From a virus: 24,456 nt of DNA. The notes beneath the pieces are model-generated. The model was not told the origin of the DNA and made no database searches. It saw nothing but the letters and a program-made list of their open reading frames with translations. A program made the translations under genes and the position numbers. The stretch covers positions 1 through 24,456 of IMG/VR virus record IMGVR_UViG_3300006737_000204; one strand, given 5' to 3'. Below are positions 6,765-16,138 of the stretch, piece after piece. Each line of letters opens with the position of its first letter. Within the stretch, counting starts at the first letter, position 1.

Positions 6765-7397
6765 ATGGCCTCTGGCGATACCAACGTAGGTATATGTAAC
6801 AAAGCCCTTATTTTCCTTGGGGCTAATTCTATTACTAGTTTTACGGATGGTTCAGCGGCTGCGGCTGCTTGTAACGCTATATATGACGAAGTAAAGCTTT
6901 CAACCCTAGCAATGTATTCTTGGTCATTTACTGTAGCTAAATCCACATTAACGAGACAAGTTACCACGCCGACCTCTGAGTGGACGTATCAGTTTACTTT
7001 ACCCTCTGACATGCTCACGGGTGTACCTCGAGCGGTAAGAGCTAGTACTACGGCGGGTTCTCCTCTTATAACTAATTGGGAAATTGGTCAGTCTAGCACG
7101 GGTGGCGCAGTTTTATTTTCAGACGAAACATCCATCACAATAGATTATCAAAAGTCCATCGGTGAAGGTAATATGCCGACGTACTTTGTAACACTCCTAG
7201 CTTATCAGCTTGCGTGGCATTTGGCTGAAACAATTACAGATCAATCTGCTAAATCTGATTTGTGGAGAGGAATAGCGTTAGGCTCCCCAGCCGAGGGTAT
7301 GCGTGGCGGTTATTTTAGACAGGCCGTAAGTATTGATAGTGCGGGGCAAACACCTCAAGTAATCAGTGATTATATGTTGACGGAGCTTCGTGGTTGA
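6765..7397 (+). CDS. Tail tubular protein A (adaptor)
   Basis: A 210-residue protein of the T7 gp11 type (196 residues), which forms the ring between the portal and the nozzle. Family signs are the N-terminus TNVGICNKALIFLGANSITSF, a helix ACNAIYDEVKLSTLAMYSWSF, WTYQFTLPSDML at about residues 72-83, and FVTLLAYQLAWHLAETIT in the C-terminal helical half. AAGGAG lies seven bases ahead of the ATG. The stop overlaps the TTG start of the nozzle gene (TTGA), so the two are coupled and probably made in a fixed ratio. Confidence 0.92.
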   Translation: MASGDTNVGICNKALIFLGANSITSFTDGSAAAAACNAIYDEVKLSTLAMYSWSFTVAKSTLTRQVTTPTSEWTYQFTLPSDMLTGVPRAVRASTTAGSPLITNWEIGQSSTGGAVLFSDETSITIDYQKSIGEGNMPTYFVTLLAYQLAWHLAETITDQSAKSDLWRGIALGSPAEGMRGGYFRQAVSIDSAGQTPQVISDYMLTELRG

Positions 7398-9460
7398 GTT
7401 CATTCAAAGCATATCAAGCAAGTTTCACAGGTGGGGAAATGGACCCGCTACTGCGTGGTCGTACTGACTTACAACAGTATTATTCAAGTGTGGCTATAGC
7501 TGATAATGTGCTTTTTGAACCTCAAGGGGGATTTTCTAGACGGCCCGGTCTAAGATTTTTACTAGATATAACTGCTGATAATCCAGCTTCAGGTGTTTTG
7601 CTTATACCCTTTGAGTTTAGCACAACACAAAACTTTATGATTGTTGCAAGTGTCTATGCATCAACAACAATTAGATTTCGATTTTTTGCAGATCAGGTAT
7701 TGCTTACAAACATCAACGGCTCAGGCAATAGCTATTTAGATTTCAATGTTGGTACGCTGTTCGGCGGCGGGTCAATAGATATGGATAAAACATATTTTAC
7801 TCAATCCGCTGATACGTTAATTATAGTAAATGAGAACTTTGAACCTTTTAAAATTTTGAGAGGGGCAAACAATACAACGTGGACAGCCTCAACTCTCAGC
7901 TTAAAAAAACCTAAATCTGGTTTTACTCTTAGCACTTCAAACCCAGCGGGAACAATTACGGCTTCTGCTGTTACGGGTGCTATAACAATAACAGCAAGCT
8001 CAAGTGTATTTACTTCTTCGCACGTTGATCAGTTTATCAATGTTTTAAACGGTTTTGGTCGAGCTAGAATAACTAAACAAAACTCTGGAACTGTTGTAGA
8101 GGCTGTTACAGAAATACCTTTCTTTGGCACAACAGCTATTGCTAATGGAGATTGGGAGCTAGAAACGGGCTATGAGGATGCTTTTAGCTCAACAAGAGGT
8201 CATCCAAGAACGTGCAGCTTTCACGAAGGACGCTTATACTTCGGCGGTTCTGCTGCTGAACCCTCTACCTTATTCGGGTCAAAAGTCGGTGATTTTTTTA
8301 ACTTCAAGCCCGCCGAGGGCTTAGATGATGACGCTATCAAGGTAACGCTTACGACTGATAGTGTGAACGCTATAACGGCTTTACGTTCTGGGCGTGACTT
8401 GCAAATCTTTACGTCTGGTGCAGAGTTTTTTGTTCCTCAAGCGGATCTTGATCCTATTACACCATCAAACATAACTGTAAAGTCAGCAACCCGTCGAGGT
8501 TCTAAGTTTGGTATAAGACCACAAGCTGCTGAAGGCGGCACGTTATTTATTCAACGTCAGGGAAAAGCTCTACGCGAAATGTTATTTAGTGACGTAGAAT
8601 TAAGCTATGTGGCTAACAATGTGTCGTTGTTAAACTCTCACCTACTCCTAGATCCGCAGCGTATGGCTTTGAGAAATGCCACCGATACCACGGAGGGTGA
8701 TTTGTTGATGATCGTCAACGGCACAACGACGACGGGCTATAGGGCGGCGTCTGTTGGGCTAGCGGGTACAATCACAGCCTATATGCTTAATAGAGCGCAA
8801 CAAATTGTCGCCCCGGCTGTATGGACGACTGACGGTGTTTTTTGTGATGTAGGTGTAGATTTAGACACAATCTACACAGTTGTAAAAAGAACTATAGGTG
8901 GTGCTACAAAATACTATCTAGAAGTATTTGACGACGACAGAACAACAGACTCAGCAATTCAGTATTTTTCAGGGGCAACAAGTCCAGACCAATCTTTGCC
9001 GGGTAGCACTACAGCGGGAAGTCTTTCACACTTAGAGGGTAAAACCGTTAATGTCATTCGAGATGATATAGTTGATACTAATCAAACTGTAAGCTCTGGC
9101 AACGTAACACTAGCCGCAACTGCTAGTTCATATGTTGAAGTTGGTTTAAATTTTAGTGTTGAGGTAACGACCCAGCCTGTTGAGCTACGGTTACCAACAG
9201 GCTCTATGCAATCAACTCTTCGGCGTATTCTAGAAGTTAGCCCGGTTATGTATCAAACCCAAAACCTGACCGTGGCGGGGCAAGAAGTGCCAACACAAGA
9301 AACTGTTTCGGGTTCTGGTGGAGTTGTTGCATTTACGGGCATTAAAACACTAGAGGGGTTGACTGGTTATTCATTAGGTGGACAGGTCACAATTTCTCAA
9401 AACCAACCTCTCTTTATGACAGTTTTAAGTCTAGATTATAAAGTGAGTACCGGACAATGA
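7394..9460 (+). CDS. Tail tubular protein B (nozzle)
   Basis: A 688-residue protein of the T7 gp12 type (794 residues), the distal tail nozzle that binds the fibres. The start is a TTG overlapping the previous stop; this choice includes the conserved N-terminus FKAYQASFTGGEMDPLLRGR, whereas the next ATG (about 7440) would cut into the motif. The tract GGFSRRPGLRFL follows. Around residues 270-300 is the typical HPRTCSFHEGRLYFGGS, with LRSGRDLQIFTSGAEFFV after it. The remainder is beta-rich. The gene is followed by the internal virion proteins, as in T7. Confidence 0.93.
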   Translation: MSSFKAYQASFTGGEMDPLLRGRTDLQQYYSSVAIADNVLFEPQGGFSRRPGLRFLLDITADNPASGVLLIPFEFSTTQNFMIVASVYASTTIRFRFFADQVLLTNINGSGNSYLDFNVGTLFGGGSIDMDKTYFTQSADTLIIVNENFEPFKILRGANNTTWTASTLSLKKPKSGFTLSTSNPAGTITASAVTGAITITASSSVFTSSHVDQFINVLNGFGRARITKQNSGTVVEAVTEIPFFGTTAIANGDWELETGYEDAFSSTRGHPRTCSFHEGRLYFGGSAAEPSTLFGSKVGDFFNFKPAEGLDDDAIKVTLTTDSVNAITALRSGRDLQIFTSGAEFFVPQADLDPITPSNITVKSATRRGSKFGIRPQAAEGGTLFIQRQGKALREMLFSDVELSYVANNVSLLNSHLLLDPQRMALRNATDTTEGDLLMIVNGTTTTGYRAASVGLAGTITAYMLNRAQQIVAPAVWTTDGVFCDVGVDLDTIYTVVKRTIGGATKYYLEVFDDDRTTDSAIQYFSGATSPDQSLPGSTTAGSLSHLEGKTVNVIRDDIVDTNQTVSSGNVTLAATASSYVEVGLNFSVEVTTQPVELRLPTGSMQSTLRRILEVSPVMYQTQNLTVAGQEVPTQETVSGSGGVVAFTGIKTLEGLTGYSLGGQVTISQNQPLFMTVLSLDYKVSTGQ

Positions 9461-9954
9461 GCGCACCAATTTTTCAAATGATAGGATCAGCTTTGAGTGG
9501 CCTTGCACAAATACGTCAAGCACAAGCTCAACAGGTTCAATATGAAATCAAAGCTAGAAACGAAGTTATTCAAGCTCGTACTGATGCTGTTAATTACAAA
9601 AAAGAAGGCAATGAGCGTATGCAAGAATTACTTGTTGCAATGTCTAGTTCCGTTGCTCGAAGTGCTGCGGGTGGATTAGACCCTTACGCGGCAATGGAAA
9701 CGAAAGATTTAATTAACCTCAACTCAATGAAAATGGCTGGTATGGATATAAGAAGTCTTAACTTAAATTCTGAGAGCGCAATCTTACGCGGTGAATCTAA
9801 TGCTCAATCGGCTAGATTAGCTGGAGATGCCGCTGTGAGATATGCCAAAGTAGCGGCGGTTGCTAACGTTGCTACTACTGCGGGTGATGTCATGGCAAGT
9901 GGCTTACCTATAATACCGGGTGGTAGCGGTGCTAGCGGTGGATCTGGTAAATAA
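9457..9954 (+). CDS. Internal virion protein, T7 gp14-like
   Basis: A 165-residue Ala/Gln/Ser-rich helical protein. Like T7 gp14 (196 residues), it has a short hydrophobic N-terminal segment (residues 4-17), then a long amphipathic helical part with Gln/Ala repeats, a SSVARSAAGGLDPYAAMETK turn, and a Gly/Ser-rich tail. T7 gp14 is ejected and inserts in the outer membrane to start the DNA channel; that role is inferred here from size, composition and position after the nozzle gene. ATGA overlap with the nozzle gene indicates coupling. Confidence 0.78.
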   Translation: MSAPIFQMIGSALSGLAQIRQAQAQQVQYEIKARNEVIQARTDAVNYKKEGNERMQELLVAMSSSVARSAAGGLDPYAAMETKDLINLNSMKMAGMDIRSLNLNSESAILRGESNAQSARLAGDAAVRYAKVAAVANVATTAGDVMASGLPIIPGGSGASGGSGK

Positions 9955-9955
9955 A

Positions 9956-11716
9956 ATGGCAGAGAGTGTACGATATCAAGGACGCCGGGTAGCACTTAGA
10001 ATACCTGATGCACAAGCGTTTGAAGCTCAAGCGATTGAGCGTGGCATGGGTCAGCTACAGCAGTCCCTAAACCGTATGACTAACTTCTTTGCAGAACAAA
10101 CTCGTATACAAGCTAAAATACAAGGTGAAGAGTACGGAGCGGCTAACGCTCCTACTATGGAGCAAATACAAGCAGCTAGAGAAACAGGTGAAGAACTTAA
10201 ATTACCCGGTAATAATAATACATTATATGGTCGTGCTGCCCGACAAGCTGCGGCAACGGTTGTAGCTTCTGAGTTAGAGCTTGCTGCAAAACAAGAAATG
10301 AATGCTGCTATATTAGACTTTGAAACGAGAGAGGCTAACCCGGCTGGCCTCCAAGATAAGCTAGATGCAATTATTCAAGGATACTCATCAACTTTTGATG
10401 AAAGCGTTCCTTCTATGGCTAGGAGCATGAAAGCTAAGTTAGCTTTGAGTGCAAATAGTAAATACACAAGCTACCACAGTTCATACATTACAAATCAAAA
10501 ACAAAAAGCAAAATCGTCTTGGATGGCTTCGGCTCAATTAGATTTAGAAAACATGGATGAATTGCTACAAGTTAATCTTACTGGTTTAGATGCAAACGGT
10601 CAGATTGAAGCAAAGTTTGTTGATGCTGACACACTAACATCATTGAAAGCAAATAAGCTTTCTGAAATGCAAGCTAGAGATTTTAGCCCTTCAGAGATAA
10701 AAGGTTGGAGTTCTGCGTGGGATGCTCAGTCGGTTGCTTCAGCAACTAAAATTGTAAACGACAATATACTTACTTTAAAAAACCCTGATGCTTTAATTAG
10801 AAACATAGCACGGGGAGATGTCTCAAGGCTTGATGTAAAAACTAAAGCGGCAATATCTATATTACAAAATAATGATTTATCATTTGCTGAGATAGCGCAA
10901 AACCTCCGTAACTTTAGAAGTAACGAGTTAGCAGCTAGAGCGCAGCAAGAAGCCGTTAAAGACGCGGAACAAAGTGACCTTAACGATGGTTACGCAGCTA
11001 CTATGCTTAAATCTATAAACGAAGGTGATGCCACGCTATTTAAAGAAAACTATGACCAGCTATACAAATTTGATAAAGTTAGGGCTGAAGAACTTAGAAC
11101 AAAATATCTAGAGGCTGGACTTGCACCAGCTATTAGTGACGCTGGTTCTCGTGGCTATCTCCAAGGGTTACGGTCTAACATAGGTTTTGATGATGTTGAT
11201 AAACATTGGCTTAATTTAAATTTAGCTGACCGAGATAAATTTTATAAACTAGCAGAATTTTATGCGAATGAAGAAACTAAAATAGCTATTGAAGTTTTGC
11301 TTGGTAAAATGGAATTGCCTTTAAATTATCAATTACTTGATAAAGATGACCCAAATTATAATAAATCTTTTTTAGCTCAAAAACTTGTAAGCGCATTACA
11401 AAATGAAGCCTTAACATACAAAAGGCTTGACCAAGATTTTGAAGCGCGTGAATTTGTTAACACTCTCATAAATCAATTTAATGATGACATAGAATTGGCT
11501 GTCAAAAATGTTCAAGTTGTTGCGGCAAATAAATTTATTAATCTTATAAATACACAAGGCCAATTAAATTTAGAATTAGGTGATTTTAATACGGCAATAT
11601 CAACGCTTGAGGGGTTCAAGGCATTACTTGCAAAGAAACAAGGATTGCCGGGCGAGTTAGATTTTGATGACAAAGAAATTGACGCTATAATTTTAAAAAT
11701 TAAAGAGGCTTTATAA
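9956..11716 (+). CDS. Internal virion core protein, T7 gp15-like
   Basis: A 586-residue, mostly helical, hydrophilic protein. The ATG at 9956, two bases after the previous stop, gives MAESVRYQGRRVALRIPD; an open frame extends 12 codons upstream but only overlaps the previous gene. Long charged helices, few hydrophobic stretches and no signal peptide suit an ejected core protein like T7 gp15 (747 residues), which lines the periplasmic DNA conduit. No enzymatic motif is visible. The assignment rests mainly on gene order (gp14-like before it, and large ejection proteins after it). Base composition falls towards AT through this gene relative to terL. Confidence 0.72.
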   Translation: MAESVRYQGRRVALRIPDAQAFEAQAIERGMGQLQQSLNRMTNFFAEQTRIQAKIQGEEYGAANAPTMEQIQAARETGEELKLPGNNNTLYGRAARQAAATVVASELELAAKQEMNAAILDFETREANPAGLQDKLDAIIQGYSSTFDESVPSMARSMKAKLALSANSKYTSYHSSYITNQKQKAKSSWMASAQLDLENMDELLQVNLTGLDANGQIEAKFVDADTLTSLKANKLSEMQARDFSPSEIKGWSSAWDAQSVASATKIVNDNILTLKNPDALIRNIARGDVSRLDVKTKAAISILQNNDLSFAEIAQNLRNFRSNELAARAQQEAVKDAEQSDLNDGYAATMLKSINEGDATLFKENYDQLYKFDKVRAEELRTKYLEAGLAPAISDAGSRGYLQGLRSNIGFDDVDKHWLNLNLADRDKFYKLAEFYANEETKIAIEVLLGKMELPLNYQLLDKDDPNYNKSFLAQKLVSALQNEALTYKRLDQDFEAREFVNTLINQFNDDIELAVKNVQVVAANKFINLINTQGQLNLELGDFNTAISTLEGFKALLAKKQGLPGELDFDDKEIDAIILKIKEAL

Positions 11717-13215
11717 TGGATATTCTTGAAGCCAGAAGACAGTCTCATAGCGTAAGACAAAACCCTATGCACGATTTGGTTTTTACATCAACGGGCGTTG
11801 AGGTTGCTAATATGCGTTCTAGAAACACCACCAAAGAAATGTTTGGGTTTGATGGGCAAGATGTAGCAAATACAGCAAAAGCAGCGGGTCGAGCAATAAC
11901 TGGTGGTGTACAAGATGCAGTGACAGGTGTTGTTGGACTAGCTGATGATATTGGTCAAACCATTGACGAAAAAATTGGTGGTCTTGGTTACTTAACGATG
12001 GGGCCAGATGGCATTGAGTATACGCGAGAAAAGCCAGAGGGTGCGCCTAGATTAGATGAAATGTTTGACGCTGGCTTGCAAGAGCTTGGTATTAAAGTCC
12101 CACAGGGAGACAGTGGCCTTGAGGCGTTAGGTCGTGGGTTGGTTCAGTTTGGTGCGGGTATGATTGCCGCCCCTATCCGTGGTGTTGGGTACGTTAATAC
12201 AATGTTGCGTGGTGGTTTTGCTGACGCACTGTTTGACCCAGAAGAAGGTAACCTTTCTACGCTTTTAAAAGAGTTTGGTTTAGATAATGCAGTTCTTGAT
12301 TTCTTAGATAGTAAAGTTGATGAGGAAGCTTCTGCTGAAGAGCGATTAACGGCGAGAATGAAACAAGCTTTAGAGGGTACTGGGATTGCGTTACCTATAG
12401 ACCTTATTGTTAATGGTTTTAAAATTGTACGTTCTGACGAAGGTGCGGTTGAAATAATTCGTAACAAATTGTCAACTGTTACGGATACAATAACGCAACC
12501 GGGTGAAATGCCTACGGTTGGGAGCAACCTTGGCAACATTGCAGACTTTAAAGCACCTACTGAAAAAGAGCCGGGCATAATAGCTTTTAGTGGTTCTAAA
12601 AACGATTTTGATGAATTTAAACTTGAAAAAGTAGGAACTGGAACAGGTGAAGCGGCTTTTGGTAATGGTTTATATTTTTCTGATTTAGAAGAAATTGCGC
12701 TGTTTTATAGGCGTTCATTTGGCTCTGATCAAAAAGAAGGAAAAGTGTACCAAGTTGCGCTTGATGTAACGCCAGATAAACTTTTAGATTACGACAAGCC
12801 CATTGGACAACAAAACCAATTTGTTCAAGAGCGTTTGAGAAAACTTGTTGAAACTGAACTAAATGAAAGCGATGCGGCTAATCTAGGTTTTGAACCTTCT
12901 GAGCTTAACAAAGCTAAAGAAGCAATGCTTAAAGGTGATATGTCCGTAATTTATTTTCTAAACAACTGGGCTGTGTTTAGAGGCAAAGATAACGCGGCTG
13001 AAGAGTTGCTTGATAAATATGGTGTTAAAGGCATTAAATATAAGGCAAATCGCAAGGATGCTGCCATAGGTCAAGTCTCTGATTCTGACCCCAACAACTA
13101 CGTTATTTTTGACGACAAGCTGATTAGCATTATGAAAAAATACGGCATTGTTGGGCCAGTAGCTGTAACAGCAAAATCGGTAGCGTCTAATAATGATGAG
13201 CAAGAGGGTATCTAA
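11716..13215 (+). CDS. Internal virion protein with C-terminal ADP-ribosyltransferase-like domain
   Basis: A 499-residue two-part protein. Residues 1-280 are helical and resemble phage structural sequence, with a glycine/alanine-rich amphipathic stretch (140-165). Residues about 287-472 look like the ART domain found in phage polyvalent proteins: FSGSKNDFDEF (291-301) at the first strand, FGNGLYFSDLEEIALFYR (315-332), YQVALDVTPDKLLDYD (345-360), YGVKGIKYK (435-443) and NNYVIFDDKLISIM (460-473). The family usually has a His in the first motif (HGS); here it is Ser292, so NAD binding may be altered. It lies between two ejection proteins, with TAATG-type coupling on both sides, so it is probably packaged and injected, like T4 Alt. 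Activity and target are unknown. Confidence 0.72.
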   Translation: MDILEARRQSHSVRQNPMHDLVFTSTGVEVANMRSRNTTKEMFGFDGQDVANTAKAAGRAITGGVQDAVTGVVGLADDIGQTIDEKIGGLGYLTMGPDGIEYTREKPEGAPRLDEMFDAGLQELGIKVPQGDSGLEALGRGLVQFGAGMIAAPIRGVGYVNTMLRGGFADALFDPEEGNLSTLLKEFGLDNAVLDFLDSKVDEEASAEERLTARMKQALEGTGIALPIDLIVNGFKIVRSDEGAVEIIRNKLSTVTDTITQPGEMPTVGSNLGNIADFKAPTEKEPGIIAFSGSKNDFDEFKLEKVGTGTGEAAFGNGLYFSDLEEIALFYRRSFGSDQKEGKVYQVALDVTPDKLLDYDKPIGQQNQFVQERLRKLVETELNESDAANLGFEPSELNKAKEAMLKGDMSVIYFLNNWAVFRGKDNAAEELLDKYGVKGIKYKANRKDAAIGQVSDSDPNNYVIFDDKLISIMKKYGIVGPVAVTAKSVASNNDEQEGI

Positions 13216-16091
13216 TGTCAGCCTATCGTGAATTAGTTGAGTTTATAACCAAGTCAGTAACAAATGCTGAAAATAAAGCCTATGGTAATTTAGTGCCAGA
13301 TGAAGACATAACGCCCGGCCCCGGCGGTTCTCTCGTAATTAAAGGTTTAGACAATACCGACGTTGAGGCGTTGAATAATGTTTTGCGTGACGGTGGTTTT
13401 GAGCCGGGTTTAAACCTTGGGCGTATCGGTCAAATATTTGATGGAACGACAGATGACTTTAACCCAACAACTGTTTTTGAAAACATCAAGAAAAACAATG
13501 AAGCTTTGTTTAAGCATCTTAAAAGAGACAAGCAGTCTATGGACGCTATGGTTGCAATGGCAAACGCAACGGGTTTTGAAAACATTGCAGTAAAATTTCT
13601 TAACAGAAAACCGGGCGAAATACTTCCAGCAGAGGATGTATTAGCTGGTATTTTAACGCTTATAAAATTTGGTAAAGAGTTACAGTATGGAGCGCACAAG
13701 GCTTATCGCAGTTTAGACCGTCAAACTAGAGAAACAGAATTTAAAAAGCTACAAGTTATGGCGGCTGTGCAATCTAATTTAGCTGCACAAGTTTCTGGTA
13801 ATGTATCTGAATATGGTAGAGGTTTAGGCGTTGTAAGTTCTATAGCAAAGCTAGAAAATTTAGATGTATCCGCTTATGCAGAAAGTTTAGATACATGGGT
13901 ACGGGAAGCTGACGATGGTTTAGTTGATTACCACCTACATACTTTTCTACAGCTTTCTACACCAATGCAACGAGCCAGATATGCAGAAAAAGGTTTTGTT
14001 TCAAAGTCTTGGGATTTTGCAATGGAGAATTATATTAATGCTCTTTTGTCTGCCCCTTCTACGCATATCGTAAACATTGCGGGTAATGCTGCTTTCCAAG
14101 TGCAAACTATAGCAGAACGTGGATTAGCCGGGGTCATAGGAAATATAAGAACTCTTGGCGGTTTGCGAGGGGATATAGGTGACCAAAGGTATGTAGGCGA
14201 AGCGGCTGCCGAAGCTCATGGTCTTATGATGGCGCAAAAAGATGCTATGCTTCTTATGGCTAGAACTATGATGACTGGTGAAAGTGGTGACCTTGTAAGT
14301 AAAATAGACTTGCGTACTAGACGAGCATTAGGAAGCACCGACAATTTAAACGATGTTAAAACAAGTATGGCCCAAGGTGATTATTTTAAATCGTTTGTTG
14401 ATTTAATGGGCATTTCTACAAGGTTACCGGGAAGGTTTCTAGCAAGTGAAGATGAGTATTTTAAAGTTATTACGATGCGTCGTGTGCTGTACAGAGAAGC
14501 GCACCGAGCATCTCAGATAGCTTACACAACAGCAAGGCGTGAAGGTATAGGTAGAGATGAAGCTAAAGAATTAGCGTCGCAAAAATATGCCGACATAATA
14601 ACGACAACGCCTGACGAAATTAAAAAGATGATGACTACTGAAGCGCGAAAGATGACTTTTCAGGGTGCGCCTGATGGGTTTTTTGGTCGTGCTGGTTCGT
14701 TTGTAAATAGTGTTCCATTAATCAAAACTGTTGTGCCATTTTATAATACGCCAACAAATATTATTAACGAAGCGTTTGACCGAACCTTAAACTGGTCACC
14801 AGTTTACAGAGCTATAAAACAGACAAACTTACCGGGTACTCAGATTATGCCGGGCGGGAATACACCAATAAGCGGAAAAGAATTAGACGATGCTCTAGCT
14901 AAATTAACATTAGGCAACGGTATAGCTATGACGATGTTGTATATGGCTAGTGGCGAATATGGTGATAACATTGTTATTACTGGCACAGGCCCAAGTGAGT
15001 ACAACGCCAAACGTAATATTATGGATCCGGCTGGGTTCAACCCAGCATCTATAGGCATTAAGCAACCTGACGGCACTTATGAAACATTTACTTTTAGTAG
15101 ATTTGACCCAATGTCGGCTTTGCTTGTAATGGGTGCAGACTTAGCAAACTATATGAAATACGAAGATGACCCGAACTTACTATCGGCCGTTATTAAAGGT
15201 TATGTTTTAGCAACGGCTGAGTATGCGTCTAGCTTACCATTTCTTCAGGGTGTATCAGAAATGTCTGAGTTTGCTATGGGCCGAGGTACGAAAGAAGACG
15301 CTGGTGAAAGAATGATGCAATATTTAGGTCAACTTTCAGCGGGTGTTGGTACGAATGTATTAGGTAATTTAGACCGTTCAACGTTTGGATTAGGTAGCTA
15401 TGCCGCACATTATTTAAGTGACGGTCAGTATACACCAGTGACACAATCTAGCTTTCACGCGATGCTTGAAAGGATGAACGACCCAACTGCAAGCAATACG
15501 GGATTACCGCCGGGCAAAGACCCTATAACTGGCAAGCTAATTACTGAAGCTCCTAAATGGGTGCAAGGTTTCTATAGCGGTTTACAAAAAGCTAAAGCTA
15601 GAAACTCATATTTTTCAGATAGTCTACCACCAGCATTAGATTTTTGGGGCAATGAAATAGTAAGAGGTCAAGGAACTTTAAGTGAAAACTTTAATCCTAC
15701 ACGATTAAGAACGGCTAAATATTCTAAAGTAGACCAAGAGCTTCTTAGATTAAGTGAGATAGGAATGGGAACTTTTTCACAGCACAACAAAAGCATTAAT
15801 CAGGTTAAACTAAACAATGAAGAAATTAATGAGTTTCATACGCTTATCAATACCGTTGACGCAAACGGTAATACGCCAGAAGATACGGGCTATGACCCAA
15901 CAAGCACATTAGCTAATTCTTTGTTGTTTGAAGTTCTTGATGCTGATTATCAATCATTAATTACAGATGAAGACAAATTCAAATCATTAAACACAATTTT
16001 AGAAGATAGGCGTGAATTAGCTAGAGAGGCGTTTGTTGAAGGTTCATCACGGTTTCAACTAATGAAAATGTTAGAGGAAGCAATGCAGTGA
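13215..16091 (+). CDS. Large internal virion (ejection) protein, gp16-position
   Basis: A 958-residue protein, the largest in the window, in the place of T7 gp16 (1318 residues). I see no lytic transglycosylase signature in its N-terminus, so wall cutting may be done elsewhere or not by this protein. Two tracts resemble those of phage polyvalent-type ejection proteins: YINALLSAPSTHIVNIAGNA near residues 272-291 and SVPLIKTVVPFYNTPTNII near 498-516. The second is a weakly hydrophobic, proline-containing segment that could insert in a membrane. A hydrophobic patch follows near residues 565-575. Position at the end of the internal-protein run, before the tail fibre gene, supports an ejected core role. 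Stop codon TGA overlaps a 12-base palindrome. Confidence 0.72.
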   Translation: MSAYRELVEFITKSVTNAENKAYGNLVPDEDITPGPGGSLVIKGLDNTDVEALNNVLRDGGFEPGLNLGRIGQIFDGTTDDFNPTTVFENIKKNNEALFKHLKRDKQSMDAMVAMANATGFENIAVKFLNRKPGEILPAEDVLAGILTLIKFGKELQYGAHKAYRSLDRQTRETEFKKLQVMAAVQSNLAAQVSGNVSEYGRGLGVVSSIAKLENLDVSAYAESLDTWVREADDGLVDYHLHTFLQLSTPMQRARYAEKGFVSKSWDFAMENYINALLSAPSTHIVNIAGNAAFQVQTIAERGLAGVIGNIRTLGGLRGDIGDQRYVGEAAAEAHGLMMAQKDAMLLMARTMMTGESGDLVSKIDLRTRRALGSTDNLNDVKTSMAQGDYFKSFVDLMGISTRLPGRFLASEDEYFKVITMRRVLYREAHRASQIAYTTARREGIGRDEAKELASQKYADIITTTPDEIKKMMTTEARKMTFQGAPDGFFGRAGSFVNSVPLIKTVVPFYNTPTNIINEAFDRTLNWSPVYRAIKQTNLPGTQIMPGGNTPISGKELDDALAKLTLGNGIAMTMLYMASGEYGDNIVITGTGPSEYNAKRNIMDPAGFNPASIGIKQPDGTYETFTFSRFDPMSALLVMGADLANYMKYEDDPNLLSAVIKGYVLATAEYASSLPFLQGVSEMSEFAMGRGTKEDAGERMMQYLGQLSAGVGTNVLGNLDRSTFGLGSYAAHYLSDGQYTPVTQSSFHAMLERMNDPTASNTGLPPGKDPITGKLITEAPKWVQGFYSGLQKAKARNSYFSDSLPPALDFWGNEIVRGQGTLSENFNPTRLRTAKYSKVDQELLRLSEIGMGTFSQHNKSINQVKLNNEEINEFHTLINTVDANGNTPEDTGYDPTSTLANSLLFEVLDADYQSLITDEDKFKSLNTILEDRRELAREAFVEGSSRFQLMKMLEEAMQ

Positions 16092-16102
16092 CAAACGTTT
16101 GT
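16091..16102 (+). repeat. 12-base perfect palindrome before tail-fibre module
   Basis: ACAAACGTTTGT is a perfect palindrome beginning at the last base of the preceding stop codon. It lies seven bases upstream of boundary motif copy B and could be an operator or a small hairpin. With no T-tract, it is not a terminator. Confidence 0.4.
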
Positions 16103-16109
16103 AAATGGT

Positions 16110-16121
16110 GTACAAATACCA
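16110..16121 (+). promoter_or_regulatory. Boundary motif GTACAAATACCA, copy B
   Basis: Identical 12-mer to that at 5381-5392, in the 47-base gap before the tail-fibre genes. Here GTGACA (16088-16093) and TACAAA (16111-16116) have a 17-base spacing that could also be read as a sigma70-like promoter (5/6 and 4/6 matches), but the other copies lack a matching -35. Candidate promoter for the tail-fibre transcript. Confidence 0.4.
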
Positions 16122-16138
16122 AAAGTGAGGTATGGTAA

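Noticed and set aside
9497-9679. Open frame on + strand inside the gp14-like gene
   Set aside because: It lies wholly within a well-supported gene in another frame and has no family-like sequence or ribosome site.
16088-16116. GTGACA-17-TACAAA as a sigma70 promoter common to the three boundary motifs
   Set aside because: The -35 element is acceptable only at copy B; the same positions at copies A (TCCAAG) and C (TGAATA) do not match, so it is not a shared sigma70 promoter.
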